Below are positions 36,049-44,712 of a stretch of 64,000 nt of DNA, one piece after another (positions within the stretch are counted from its first letter, which is position 1; each line of letters opens with the position of its first letter). The notes below the pieces were generated by a model. The model was not told where the DNA came from and searched no databases. It worked only from the letters and a program-made list of their open reading frames with translations. This stretch comes from Ruegeria atlantica (lineage in GTDB: Bacteria; Pseudomonadota; Alphaproteobacteria; Rhodobacterales; Rhodobacteraceae), in the NCBI RefSeq assembly GCF_013032455.1, contig NZ_WQCF01000005.1, positions 124,001 through 188,000 on the forward strand. Reading direction: 5' to 3'. The translations under genes and the position numbers were made by a program.

Positions 36049-37733
36049 ACCGGAACCTGCGGATAGACCCAGAAATCAGCATTTTCAGAGGTCAGTTCTT
36101 CGGGATAGGGCGCACCGGAATACATGCAGATCCGCACCCAGCGATCCGAACGCGGATCGAAATGGGTCGCGCCAAAGAAGGACAGCTTTGCCCGTAACAT
36201 GTCGATCGGCAACACCGCAGACCCAATCGTGTTGTCACGGATTTCACCATAAGGCGCATTGCGGCTCATTTGCACGCGGCGGAGGGTGTGGCGATGTTCA
36301 GGACAAAGTAACAGGAATTCGGCCACGGTCTGGGACTCGTCCCACTCACCCATCAGGGTATAGGCTGCGATTGCATCCCGTGCGGGGGCCAAAGGCTGTT
36401 CATATTCAGCAATGGGTTCTTCGAACCGCTCACCCATTCGGGGTTCAAGCTTTTCCTCGGATACATACCAGGCCCGGGCGCAGTTTTCACGGGCCTCCCA
36501 GTCCAAGTCCAGTGCCCAACCATGTGTATCCCGGATCAGTTCACGCGCTTGTCCGATCGACATCGTCCCGTCGATCACAAATGCCTGCGCTTGGCTGTCC
36601 GCCATACATGTCGCCAACCCGTCGACGAGCTCTCCGTAGGGTTCCAGTATCAGTGAGGCCAGAAATTCCTGCCCCTCCGTGCTGAGTGCGGTTTCCGACC
36701 AGGTCATCAACCGGTTCCACGGAAAGGCATCAGTCAGGGCATGTGTGTCCAGGTAGTCTGAAAGCGTGTCCAAGTCAGCCGTCAGCGCCGCCAGTTTTTC
36801 GACCTGTATGGGATGTTGAGATCGCCACCATGAAATCGACAATTGGCTGCGTTGGAATAGCTCTCGGAACTGGTCAACCTCGGATTCGCTGGCGGATTCC
36901 AATGACCTGACACGCGCTATCGCTTTTTCCCGCGCCATAATCCAGTTGTTGAACAGAATGGGGTGGTTGACGATGAATGGCGCCATACCAAGACCTGTGG
37001 AATTGCCGATCCCAAGCCAGCGGGCAATATCAGGGTCCAGTTTCACGGCCCTGCTCCCGCCTTTGGCGTCGGCCATATGCTGAACCAAATCTCGCACAAA
37101 GGTTCGGGTCAGAAAGACCGACAGCATTTCAACCTGAAAAGGTGCATACACCTCCGGACGGTCCGCGACTTTCTCGCGATCTGCCGCGCCGAACTTGCCC
37201 GAGCCATAGACTGCCGTTGTGCGCATCAGGTAGCCGACTTGATAAATCTGCTCCAAATCCGGCTGCTGCCCCGCTGCCAGTGCATCCACGACATGAGACC
37301 AAAGCCGCACAGAGCGATTTGCGCGCGACAAAGACAGCTCGCTTTCGCTGACGCGCCCCGCCTCCTGCAGCGGCACATTTTTCGAAAGACGCTCGATATC
37401 GGCCTCAGACGGGATGCCATCGAACAAGGCGAAGGTGGCGTCCCATGCATCTGCGATCACCCGATCCGAACGCTTCTCCGGTGGCAAATCATGCGCAAAA
37501 GCCACAAGCGAATAGGCCCGTTCCGGCCCATGGGCTGTGTAGACCGCGCAACCGACTCCCTTGGCATCGATGTCAAACTTGGGACGTGAGAACGCCCAGT
37601 TTTCATGGGCCATCCGACGCGTCAACTGTCGCATGAAACTAAGCCGACACTGGTGCAATGACCCCAACCGAGAAAGCCGCATTACAGTGGCTGGGTCTCG
37701 CCTTTCGATCTGTGTCTGCGCCTTTAAGTCCAT
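36045..37733 (-). CDS. Uncharacterised 562-aa protein of the Ldh/DUF3726 operon
   Basis: A soluble 562-aa protein with no domain I recognise. It has no signal peptide or membrane segment and is rich in Trp, Glu and Arg. Notable stretches are RLSRLGSLHQCRLSFMRQL near the N-terminus, VLFNNWIMAREKAI-like NPILFNNWIM in the middle, and a C-terminal part ending ADFWVYPQVPV. ATG 37733 starts 5 nt beyond the dipeptidase stop with AAGGG upstream; the frame is open further upstream only as antisense of coding DNA. Being locked between an M19-like gene and DUF3726, it probably works in the same pathway. Confidence 0.7.
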   Translation of the reverse strand: MDLKAQTQIERRDPATVMRLSRLGSLHQCRLSFMRQLTRRMAHENWAFSRPKFDIDAKGVGCAVYTAHGPERAYSLVAFAHDLPPEKRSDRVIADAWDATFALFDGIPSEADIERLSKNVPLQEAGRVSESELSLSRANRSVRLWSHVVDALAAGQQPDLEQIYQVGYLMRTTAVYGSGKFGAADREKVADRPEVYAPFQVEMLSVFLTRTFVRDLVQHMADAKGGSRAVKLDPDIARWLGIGNSTGLGMAPFIVNHPILFNNWIMAREKAIARVRSLESASESEVDQFRELFQRSQLSISWWRSQHPIQVEKLAALTADLDTLSDYLDTHALTDAFPWNRLMTWSETALSTEGQEFLASLILEPYGELVDGLATCMADSQAQAFVIDGTMSIGQARELIRDTHGWALDLDWEARENCARAWYVSEEKLEPRMGERFEEPIAEYEQPLAPARDAIAAYTLMGEWDESQTVAEFLLLCPEHRHTLRRVQMSRNAPYGEIRDNTIGSAVLPIDMLRAKLSFFGATHFDPRSDRWVRICMYSGAPYPEELTSENADFWVYPQVPV

Positions 37734-37737
37734 TTGG

Positions 37738-38712
37738 CTACCCTTGAGCAACGAAGTTTTCGTCAAAGAACCTGTACCAGTTTCCACCCATGATGCCGGC
37801 AACTTCGTCATCGCTGAGGCCGGTTGCACGTAATCCCGTTTCGATATTTCCAAAGTCCCGGTTGTCCCGAAACCAGGCTGGCATCGGGGGGAAGCCTGGG
37901 TTGCTGGCCGAACCCTCGCCATAGTCAATTTCCTTGGTCCAGCGTCCGACCCGCATCCATTCGACAACGCTGTCAGGCTGATCCTGGCACAAATCGGTGC
38001 CGATCCCGAGATGTTCCACGCCGTATTTCTCGGCCGCTCGGGCGATCATCTCGCAAAAGCTGGCCAGCGTGCAGTCCGACTTGTCCTTTAAGTGATGAGG
38101 ATAGACCGAAAATCCCAGCATCCCACCGTTTTCAGTCACTGCCTGAATCACCGCTTCGCGCTTGTTACGCAAGGCAGGGGACCACTCGTGCGGGTTTGCG
38201 TGCGTGATTGCGATCGGGCGTTCGGACAATTCAGCCGCTTCGATGGTGGATCGGTCTGCCGAGTGGCTCATATCAACAACAAGCCCAACACGGTTCATCT
38301 CTTTGATCACTTGCCGACCCATACGAGTAATGCCGGTGTCTTCGGATTCATAGCAGCCCGTGGCCAGCAGGGACTGATTGTTGTAGGTCAGCTGCATGAA
38401 CCGCGCACCCAGCGAGTGCACGATTTCGACCAACCCGATGTCGTCCTCGATAGGCGACGGGTTCTGAAAACCAAAGAACACCGCCGTGCGTCCGGTTTCC
38501 CGCGCCTTGTCGATGTCGCTGGCCCATTGGCCCTTCATGATCAGATCCGGGTATTGCTCGAACCACCTGTTCCACTTTTCAAAGTTCAGGACGGTTTCGC
38601 GGAAATTCTCATGATAGGAAATGGTGACATGGATTGCGTCCACGCCACCTTCCCGCAACTGCCGAAAGATCTTCTCGGACCAATTGGCGTATTGCAGCCC
38701 GTCGATCCGCAT
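37738..38712 (-). CDS. Membrane dipeptidase (M19)-like protein with altered metal site
   Basis: A 324-aa amidohydrolase-fold protein of the renal dipeptidase family. Conserved parts include VVDMSHSADRST (H150), THANPHEWSPALRNKRE (H171, R182-N183), and IGIGTDLCQDQPD. The canonical first zinc motif DGHND is replaced by DGLQY (L6, Y8), and the bridging Glu is replaced by Q83 (FFGFQNPSP). Two of the usual zinc sites are therefore missing, so ordinary dipeptide hydrolysis is doubtful. It overlaps the aldehyde dehydrogenase stop by 1 nt. No signal peptide, so it acts in the cytoplasm. Confidence 0.8.
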   Translation of the reverse strand: MRIDGLQYANWSEKIFRQLREGGVDAIHVTISYHENFRETVLNFEKWNRWFEQYPDLIMKGQWASDIDKARETGRTAVFFGFQNPSPIEDDIGLVEIVHSLGARFMQLTYNNQSLLATGCYESEDTGITRMGRQVIKEMNRVGLVVDMSHSADRSTIEAAELSERPIAITHANPHEWSPALRNKREAVIQAVTENGGMLGFSVYPHHLKDKSDCTLASFCEMIARAAEKYGVEHLGIGTDLCQDQPDSVVEWMRVGRWTKEIDYGEGSASNPGFPPMPAWFRDNRDFGNIETGLRATGLSDDEVAGIMGGNWYRFFDENFVAQG

Positions 38713-40157
38713 CAGATCGGCTTTCCTGCACTAATATAAGCGGTTTTCACTGTCGTGTAGAACTCGGCTGCAGCTTTGCCCTGTTCACGTGGACCGTAAG
38801 AGCTGTCACCACGACCTCCAAACGGGACATGATAATCTGTGCCAGCGGTGGGCAGGTTCACGGTCACAACCCCGGTGCGCGCGTTACGGCGGAAATGCGT
38901 GGCGCGGGCCAGGCATTGCGTGGCGATACCCGAAGTCAGGCCGAAATTGGTGTCGTTGACGACGGCCAAAGCCTCATCATAGCTGCCCACTTTGATGACC
39001 GAAGTCAGAGGCGCAAACATCTCTTCGCGGTTGATGCGCATGTCGTTGGTGGTGTTCAGGAACACGCCGGGGCTCATGTAATAGCCGTCTTGGGGCATAT
39101 CCAAACGCTGTCCGCCGCAAGCCAGCTCTGCGCCCTCGGACTTGCCCAGATCCACATATGCAAGGTTCTCGGCCAGTTGCTGAGCGCTGACAACGGGGCC
39201 CATCTGAGTCCCCTCCCCCAGCGCATGGCCCACTTTCATCGCCTGCGCACCGGCCACCAGTTTTTCCACGAATGCATCATGAACAGCTTCATGAACCACG
39301 AGCCGGGAAGATGCGGTGCATTTCTGACCGGTACCTCCGAAGGCACCACCAAGTGCAAGTGAGACCGCAAGATCGAGATCGGCATCGTCCATAACAGCCA
39401 GAGCATTTTTCGATCCCATCTCCATCTGCACTTTTGTCAGGTTCTGAATAGCAGCAGCGGCGATACCCTTGCCAACCGGAACCGACCCAGTAAATGAGAT
39501 GGCGTTGACCTTGGGGCTTTCCACCAATCGCTGTCCGATGGAACGGCCTGACCCCATGACAAGGCTGAATAAGCCCTTGGGAATGTCTTGACGGTTGATA
39601 ATTTCTGTCAGGGCCACGGCCGAAGCCGGAGTGATATTGGCAGGCTTCCAAACCACCGCGTTGCCATAGCATAGCGCTGGGGCAATCTTCCAAGAGGCGG
39701 TGGCGGTCGGAAAATTCCACGGGCTGATCACGGCGACAACGCCAACAGCCTCACGCCGTACATCAATTTCAATATCTGGGCGTACCGAATCGGCGTTCTC
39801 ACCGATCTGGCGGAGACACTCGGCGGCGTAATATGTGAAGAACTGTCCGGCGCGGAAGACCTCGCCTTTACCTTCCGCCAGCGGCTTGCCCTCTTCGCGG
39901 CTGAGCAAGGTACCCAGTTCCTCGGCGCGGGCCATCAGTTCATTGCCGATATTCATCAGCACCGCCTGCTTGCGCTCTAGCCCATACGCTGCCCATTCGG
40001 CCTGCGCCACACGTGCCTGATCCAGCGTCGCCTCAAGCTGGTCCGCACTGGCCTGCGCAAAGTTGCCGATCAGGTCGCTCAGATCTGAAGGATTGCGGTT
40101 TTCAATTTCGCTTTCGCCAGCCAGCCATTCGCCGGCGATCAGGTTCAGGTTGGTCAC
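38712..40157 (-). CDS. NAD(P)-dependent aldehyde dehydrogenase
   Basis: A 481-aa aldehyde dehydrogenase. The catalytic Cys is in GGTGQKCTASSRL, the general-base Glu in VQMEMGSKNAL, and cofactor motifs ISPWNFP and FTGSVPVGK are present. The C-terminus FGGRGDSSYGPREQG followed by EFYTTVKTAY resembles alpha-ketoglutaric semialdehyde dehydrogenases of the hydroxyproline/sugar-acid type, which is a hint only. GTG 40157 is chosen, with GGGG at correct spacing; a longer start at 40208 is possible. It is the first gene of the five-gene operon and divergent from a LysR gene. Confidence 0.87.
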   Translation of the reverse strand: MTNLNLIAGEWLAGESEIENRNPSDLSDLIGNFAQASADQLEATLDQARVAQAEWAAYGLERKQAVLMNIGNELMARAEELGTLLSREEGKPLAEGKGEVFRAGQFFTYYAAECLRQIGENADSVRPDIEIDVRREAVGVVAVISPWNFPTATASWKIAPALCYGNAVVWKPANITPASAVALTEIINRQDIPKGLFSLVMGSGRSIGQRLVESPKVNAISFTGSVPVGKGIAAAAIQNLTKVQMEMGSKNALAVMDDADLDLAVSLALGGAFGGTGQKCTASSRLVVHEAVHDAFVEKLVAGAQAMKVGHALGEGTQMGPVVSAQQLAENLAYVDLGKSEGAELACGGQRLDMPQDGYYMSPGVFLNTTNDMRINREEMFAPLTSVIKVGSYDEALAVVNDTNFGLTSGIATQCLARATHFRRNARTGVVTVNLPTAGTDYHVPFGGRGDSSYGPREQGKAAAEFYTTVKTAYISAGKPI

Positions 40158-40256
40158 GATAAGCCCCAGTTCAAAGAAAGTTGGGGGCAGAATGGACTTT
40201 GCAACCAATATCAGTCAAACTCAAACAACTTAACTTTACTTCAGAAAAATTGAAAT

Positions 40257-41129
40257 ATGGCTATCAAGATCGAAATGCTGCGCTGCTTTTGCGCTGTTGC
40301 ACAAACGGGAAATCTGTCTGAGGCGGCTGACCGTTTGGGACGCACTCAATCAGCGGTGTCAATGACCCTAAAACAGTTCGAGAGCCAATTGGGGAAAAAG
40401 CTGTTTGTAGGAGAACGCAAGAACCATCTGTCCGCCTTGGGAGAGCAAGTATTTGAAATGGCCTTGAAACAGGTGCGTCAGTTTGATCAGACTGTGCAAT
40501 CCATCGAAACGGCTGCCGATGCTTCCAATGGCCAAATCCGAATTGCATCAGTTCCTTCAGTAGCTGCGTTGATTTTTCCTTCGGTTCTCGAGCACATGAC
40601 CCAGCGATTTCCCGGGCTCAAGGTCGAGCTACGGGACACGGATTCCCAACAGGTGCTGGATGCCCTTGCCGAGGGAAAGGCCGACATTGGAATCGCCTCA
40701 GGGCTTCACCCGATGAAAGGCATCAATGCAATCCCATTGTTCGAAGATCGGTTCGGACTCGTATGCGCATCCGATCATCCGCTCATAACAAGTGCCGAGC
40801 CACCGACCGTAAAGGATGTGATCGCGTCCTCATTTGTCCGAAATGCACTTTGTGATCTAATCCAGACACCCAATTTCGTGCAAGCCGTTGAAGATGCCGA
40901 TGTCACTATTCACAACACGCATTCTCTCGTGACCATGGTCAGAACCGGAAAGTGGGTTACAATCCTTCCCCAAACGGTCGCACGCTTCATCCCCGAAAGC
41001 ACTGCGTTTCGAGAGCTGGCGGATCTGCCCGACAAACGCCAGGTTTTTTTGTACGTCAAAGACAGATCACGATTCAAAGACCTGACAGATGCGTGCAGCA
41101 ACTTTATCTTGAATAGCAAGTTGGTCTGA
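40257..41129 (+). CDS. LysR-family transcriptional regulator (ALDH operon)
   Basis: A 290-aa LysR-type regulator with HTH residues CAVAQTGNLSEAADRLGRTQ and a substrate-binding domain with ADIGIASG. It is divergent from the aldehyde dehydrogenase operon across about 100 nt, so it likely controls that operon and itself. The intergenic AT-rich sequence (TTTACTTCAGAAAAATTGAA near 40232-40252) may hold its site. The effector is presumably the pathway substrate. Confidence 0.87.
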   Translation: MAIKIEMLRCFCAVAQTGNLSEAADRLGRTQSAVSMTLKQFESQLGKKLFVGERKNHLSALGEQVFEMALKQVRQFDQTVQSIETAADASNGQIRIASVPSVAALIFPSVLEHMTQRFPGLKVELRDTDSQQVLDALAEGKADIGIASGLHPMKGINAIPLFEDRFGLVCASDHPLITSAEPPTVKDVIASSFVRNALCDLIQTPNFVQAVEDADVTIHNTHSLVTMVRTGKWVTILPQTVARFIPESTAFRELADLPDKRQVFLYVKDRSRFKDLTDACSNFILNSKLV

Positions 41130-41212
41130 ATATCCGGGCATACAGTTACGGGCTTCCGCTTTATTGACCATCTCAGCGCGCCAAGATCCAACAACTCTGA
41201 TGGTAAATCCGA

Positions 41213-41917
41213 TCAGAGATGCGTCGTCATGCGATATCCCGGGGCAAAAAAAAGCTTGGCATATGTAACCGGCGCGCCGCGCAGCCATGTTATGCGTTCA
41301 GCGGTAAAAATCGGGTCCCCTAATGGAGCATCCAAAAACTCGGCAATTTCACCGTTCGCTTTGGTCGCCAAAAAACTCAGCTCCAGATTGGTAAAAGGCA
41401 CTTTCTTGACCAACCAGTCATTGGGTCCCGATTGCTCGAAGGACTCATCCAAAACTTCTGGCACCACATCTGTGACGATCCATCTAACTTCGAACTGAAA
41501 AGGAGCGTTGTCTGCGTAATGCATACAGCGCAGGTGCAGAACGTCTTGACCTCGTTTCAAATCCAGACGGGCGGCAAGCCAGGAAGGCGCCGCGTGCACT
41601 TGTTTATCCACCAGGGAATATCGATAGGCTGCACCGGTCGCCGCAATCTCATCCCTGACCAAGGGGATTGAAAACTGAGCCTTTCTGATCGGCGATTTCA
41701 GTACTCTTGTTCCCGCCTTGCGCTTTCTTTCAAGGTAACCTTCCTCGGCAAGCTCCCTCAATGCTCTGTTGACGGTTGTGCGCGTGCTCGAGAACTCAGT
41801 CGCCAGATCTGTCTCACTTGGCAAAATCGAGTCCGGGGACCATACGCCGGTTTGAATTCTGTCCAGAACCACCTGCTTGATGTCCCGGTAGCTCATGTTT
41901 TCATGAGTTCTTCCCAT
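41213..41917 (-). CDS. hutC: Histidine utilisation repressor HutC (GntR/UTRA)
   Basis: A 234-aa HutC-subfamily GntR regulator. The winged helix is seen in LPSETDLATEFSSTRTTVNRA and LRELAEEGYLERKRKAGTRV, followed by a UTRA effector domain (SIPLVRDEIAATGAAYRYS onward). It lies beside hutF on the same strand (146 nt upstream of hutF's stop in coordinate order) and within the complete hut locus, which identifies its role. Urocanate is the usual inducer of HutC. A sequence similar to a block in the hutF-hutI gap lies just upstream of it. Confidence 0.88.
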   Translation of the reverse strand: MGRTHENMSYRDIKQVVLDRIQTGVWSPDSILPSETDLATEFSSTRTTVNRALRELAEEGYLERKRKAGTRVLKSPIRKAQFSIPLVRDEIAATGAAYRYSLVDKQVHAAPSWLAARLDLKRGQDVLHLRCMHYADNAPFQFEVRWIVTDVVPEVLDESFEQSGPNDWLVKKVPFTNLELSFLATKANGEIAEFLDAPLGDPIFTAERITWLRGAPVTYAKLFFAPGYRMTTHL

Positions 41918-41952
41918 GGCGTGTCCCGATGTATTAAATTGGAATTAACAAG

Positions 41953-41971
41953 CTTAAATATACACATAAAC
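41953..41971. promoter_or_regulatory. Candidate HutC operator upstream of hutC
   Basis: On the minus strand this reads GTTTATGTGTATATTTAAG, 36-54 nt before the hutC ATG. The block TTTATGTGTA-x-A-x-TT recurs in the hutF-hutI intergenic gap (43433-43451). Sharing between the two hut promoters makes a common repressor site plausible; binding is inferred. Confidence 0.35.
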
Positions 41972-42062
41972 TTGCATCGGCGAAACCAACTACATCATCC
42001 CTGGCCTGCGCACCGAAAAAAATACGCGGTGCGCAACTGTTTCATCGGCGTACCGCAAAGCG

Positions 42063-43430
42063 TCACGCAGCCTCAAGCAGCTCTGAAATCGCTGATTTGT
42101 AGCGCGTCACAATTGCATCGTGGTCCTTATGGCGCCCGCCCTGCACTACATGGCGACCCGCCGACCACGTGTCAGTTACAACATCGTCCGGAGCGACAAA
42201 ACACAGCCCATCAAGTAGTTGGGCATCCTTTAAAGCGCAAAGGGCGGGGTGGTTGCGATCAATGGCGACGAGATCGGCGAATTTGCCAACTTCAATTGTG
42301 CCCGCATCGCGACCAAGCGCCTGCGCCCCACCCAAGGCCGCACCAGCATAGAGCGTTTGCCCGGTAGAGCCCTCTCCCGCCACCAGAACATTGCGCCCCA
42401 TGTCACGTAGACGCTGGGAATACTCCAAGGTGCGCAATTCTTCGGTCAGAGAGATACGGACATTCGAGTCCGATCCCAATCCAAAGGCTCCGTTATGTTT
42501 CAGATAGGTCGGCCCGTTGAATGGACCATCGCCCAGATTGGCTTCGGTGATCGGGCATAGCCCTGCGATTGCACCGCTTTTAGCCATGGCAATAGTTTCA
42601 GCCTCGGTCATGTGTGTCGCGTGGATCAGACACCAGCGCGAGTCTACGTCCACATTGTCCAACAACCAAGCCACTGGGCGCTGACCAAGCTTGGCTTCGA
42701 CATCGGCCACTTCCTTGAGCTGCTCTGAGATGTGGATATGAACCGGCCCTTGTGGTGCTGCCTGCAACACCTGTGCCAAGTCATCCGGAGAGGTGCCACG
42801 CAGTGAATGCGGGGCTATACCGACCTGCGCATCGTCAGGCAGGTAAGGCAGATTGGTTTTACACGCCTCCATCAATGACAGGAAACGATCCACGTCATTG
42901 GAAAACCGAAGTTGGCCACCCATCAACGGCTCCTGATTCACGCCTCCATAGGTGTAAAGAACAGGCAGATGGGTCAGGCCGATGCCAGTTTGGCGCGCGG
43001 CTGCGAAAACACGATCGCTTAACTCGGACAGTTTGGCATAGGGGCTGCCGCCCGGTTGATGGTGGACATAGTGAAACTCGCCTACCGAGGCGTATCCGGC
43101 TTCCTGCATTTCCATGAAAACCATTGCGGCGATGGCTTCAAAATGCTCCGGCGTCAGGTGATCCAGAAACCGATACATCAGTTCGCGCCAGGTCCAGAAG
43201 CTTTCTTTTCCTGCCTTCCGAAATTCAGTCATTCCAGCCATGGCCCGCTGAAAACTATGGCTGTGCAGGTTTGCAAGGGACGGCAGCAGAACATCAACGG
43301 AATAGTCAGCCGAATCTTGGGTAACACCCTCTTCGATTTTGACAATCTTGCCATCGACAGACGTAACACGGCAATTTTTCAGCCAGGTTTGCCCCGAGAA
43401 CGCGTGTTTAGCGTGAATTTTCATTTCCAT
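42063..43430 (-). CDS. hutF: Formimidoylglutamate deiminase HutF
   Basis: A 455-aa amidohydrolase converting N-formimino-L-glutamate to N-formyl-L-glutamate and ammonium in the cytoplasm. The metal site starts at LLPSLANLHSHSFQRAM, and HIHISEQLKEV, LIHATH and GLGSDSNV complete the ligands. Length fits HutF (about 450 aa). It is divergent from hutIHGU across 73 nt. Its presence with HutG defines the five-step histidine pathway via formylglutamate rather than HutE-type direct hydrolysis. AAAGAG precedes the ATG; a second Met lies two codons in. Confidence 0.93.
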   Translation of the reverse strand: MEMKIHAKHAFSGQTWLKNCRVTSVDGKIVKIEEGVTQDSADYSVDVLLPSLANLHSHSFQRAMAGMTEFRKAGKESFWTWRELMYRFLDHLTPEHFEAIAAMVFMEMQEAGYASVGEFHYVHHQPGGSPYAKLSELSDRVFAAARQTGIGLTHLPVLYTYGGVNQEPLMGGQLRFSNDVDRFLSLMEACKTNLPYLPDDAQVGIAPHSLRGTSPDDLAQVLQAAPQGPVHIHISEQLKEVADVEAKLGQRPVAWLLDNVDVDSRWCLIHATHMTEAETIAMAKSGAIAGLCPITEANLGDGPFNGPTYLKHNGAFGLGSDSNVRISLTEELRTLEYSQRLRDMGRNVLVAGEGSTGQTLYAGAALGGAQALGRDAGTIEVGKFADLVAIDRNHPALCALKDAQLLDGLCFVAPDDVVTDTWSAGRHVVQGGRHKDHDAIVTRYKSAISELLEAA

Positions 43431-43432
43431 CT

Positions 43433-43468
43433 CTTTATGTGTAGACTTTTCATCTTAAAGGGTATACT
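43433..43468. promoter_or_regulatory. hutF/hutI divergent control region
   Basis: Contains CTTTATGTGTAGACTTTTC (43433-43451), sharing TTTATGTGTA-x-A-x-TT with the region before hutC, and TATACT (43463-43468), a fair -10 for the plus-strand hutIHGU operon 36 nt before the hutI ATG. The motif overlaps the hutF leader. Probable site of HutC repression; inferred. Confidence 0.4.
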
Positions 43469-43503
43469 AGATTTCAAAAAATGCAACTTCGGAAAAGGAC
43501 CTC

Positions 43504-44712
43504 ATGACAGGGAAAACGATTCTTTGCGGCGCGAGGATTGCGACCCAGGCGGACGAACAAACACCTTATGGGTTGATTGATGATGGCACCCTTGTGATGT
43601 CAGGCGAGCGGATTGAATGGGTCGGGTCAAAGAACGACCTTCCCGACGAGTATTCGGCAATCGACGCAGAAGATCTGGACGGCCGCCTTGTGACACCGGG
43701 TTTGATCGACTGCCATACGCATGTCATTTTTGGCGGGGATCGGGCCCAGGAATTCGAAATGCGCCTGAATGGGGCAGGATATGAGGAAATTGCCCGCGCC
43801 GGAGGAGGCATCAATTCAACAGTCCGGGCCACGCGGGATGCCAGCCTGGAACAATTGATCGAAAGTGCCATGCCTCGTGTTGACGCACTAATAGCCGAGG
43901 GTTTGACGACAATCGAAATCAAATCCGGTTATGGGCTAGAGCGGGAAACCGAGCTGAACATGCTGCGCGCCGCACGAGAGATCGGCAAGCAGCGGCCGAT
44001 TACAGTTCTCACCACCTATCTTGGTGCCCATGCAACGCCGCCGGAATACAAAGATCGCGATGACGCCTATATTGAAGAAGTGGTCATTCCGACCTTGCAT
44101 GCCGCCCATTCCGAAGGCTTGGTGGATGCAGTCGACGGGTTTTGCGAGGGCATCGCCTTTCAATCCAAGCAGATCGCACGGGTCTTTGACGCCGCAAAGG
44201 CGCTGAACCTACCGGTAAAACTACATGCCGAGCAGCTCTCAAATCTGGGTGGCGCCAAGCTGGCAGCGTCCTACGATGCACTGTCTGCGGATCACATCGA
44301 ATATCTTGACGAAGATGGCGTAGTCGCGATGGCTCTGGCTGGCACTACAGGCGTGATCCTGCCGGGCGCCTTCTACACATTACGCGAAACGCAACAACCG
44401 CCGGTGGATCTTTTGCGCAATCATCAGGTACCGATGGCGTTGGCGACCGATTGCAATCCGGGTTCGTCACCACTGACGTCTCTTCTTTTGACCATGAATA
44501 TGGGCTGCACCCTATTTCGTATGACCCCCGAAGAAACGCTTGCGGGTGTCACCCGCAATGCCGCCCGCGCGCTTGGTCTGAAAGACCGTGGTGTCATCGC
44601 CGCGGGTCAGCGGGCTGATTTGGCAATCTGGGATGTCAAACATCCTGCTGAGCTTTCTTACCGGATCGGGTTCAACCCCCTTCACAAACGCATTTTTGGA
44701 GGTCAAGCGTGA
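43504..44712 (+). CDS. hutI: Imidazolonepropionase HutI
   Basis: A 402-aa amidohydrolase that opens 4-imidazolone-5-propionate to formiminoglutamate, the third step of histidine breakdown. Metal-binding [12 protein letters not shown] lies near residues 73-84, with HAEQLSN and DHIEYLDE later, and [10 protein letters not shown] carries the last ligand. It starts with AAGGAC 5 nt upstream of ATG. First gene of the hutIHGU operon; its stop overlaps the GTG start of hutH by 4 nt. Confidence 0.95.
   Translation: MTGKTILCGARIATQADEQTPYGLIDDGTLVMSGERIEWVGSKNDLPDEYSAIDAEDLDGRLVTPGLIDCHTHVIFGGDRAQEFEMRLNGAGYEEIARAGGGINSTVRATRDASLEQLIESAMPRVDALIAEGLTTIEIKSGYGLERETELNMLRAAREIGKQRPITVLTTYLGAHATPPEYKDRDDAYIEEVVIPTLHAAHSEGLVDAVDGFCEGIAFQSKQIARVFDAAKALNLPVKLHAEQLSNLGGAKLAASYDALSADHIEYLDEDGVVAMALAGTTGVILPGAFYTLRETQQPPVDLLRNHQVPMALATDCNPGSSPLTSLLLTMNMGCTLFRMTPEETLAGVTRNAARALGLKDRGVIAAGQRADLAIWDVKHPAELSYRIGFNPLHKRIFGGQA

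Noticed and set aside
37734-37967. N-terminal extension of the 562-aa protein by 78 codons
   Set aside because: The stretch is antisense-frame DNA inside the dipeptidase gene; ATG 37733 follows the dipeptidase stop with a ribosome site, as expected for an operon.
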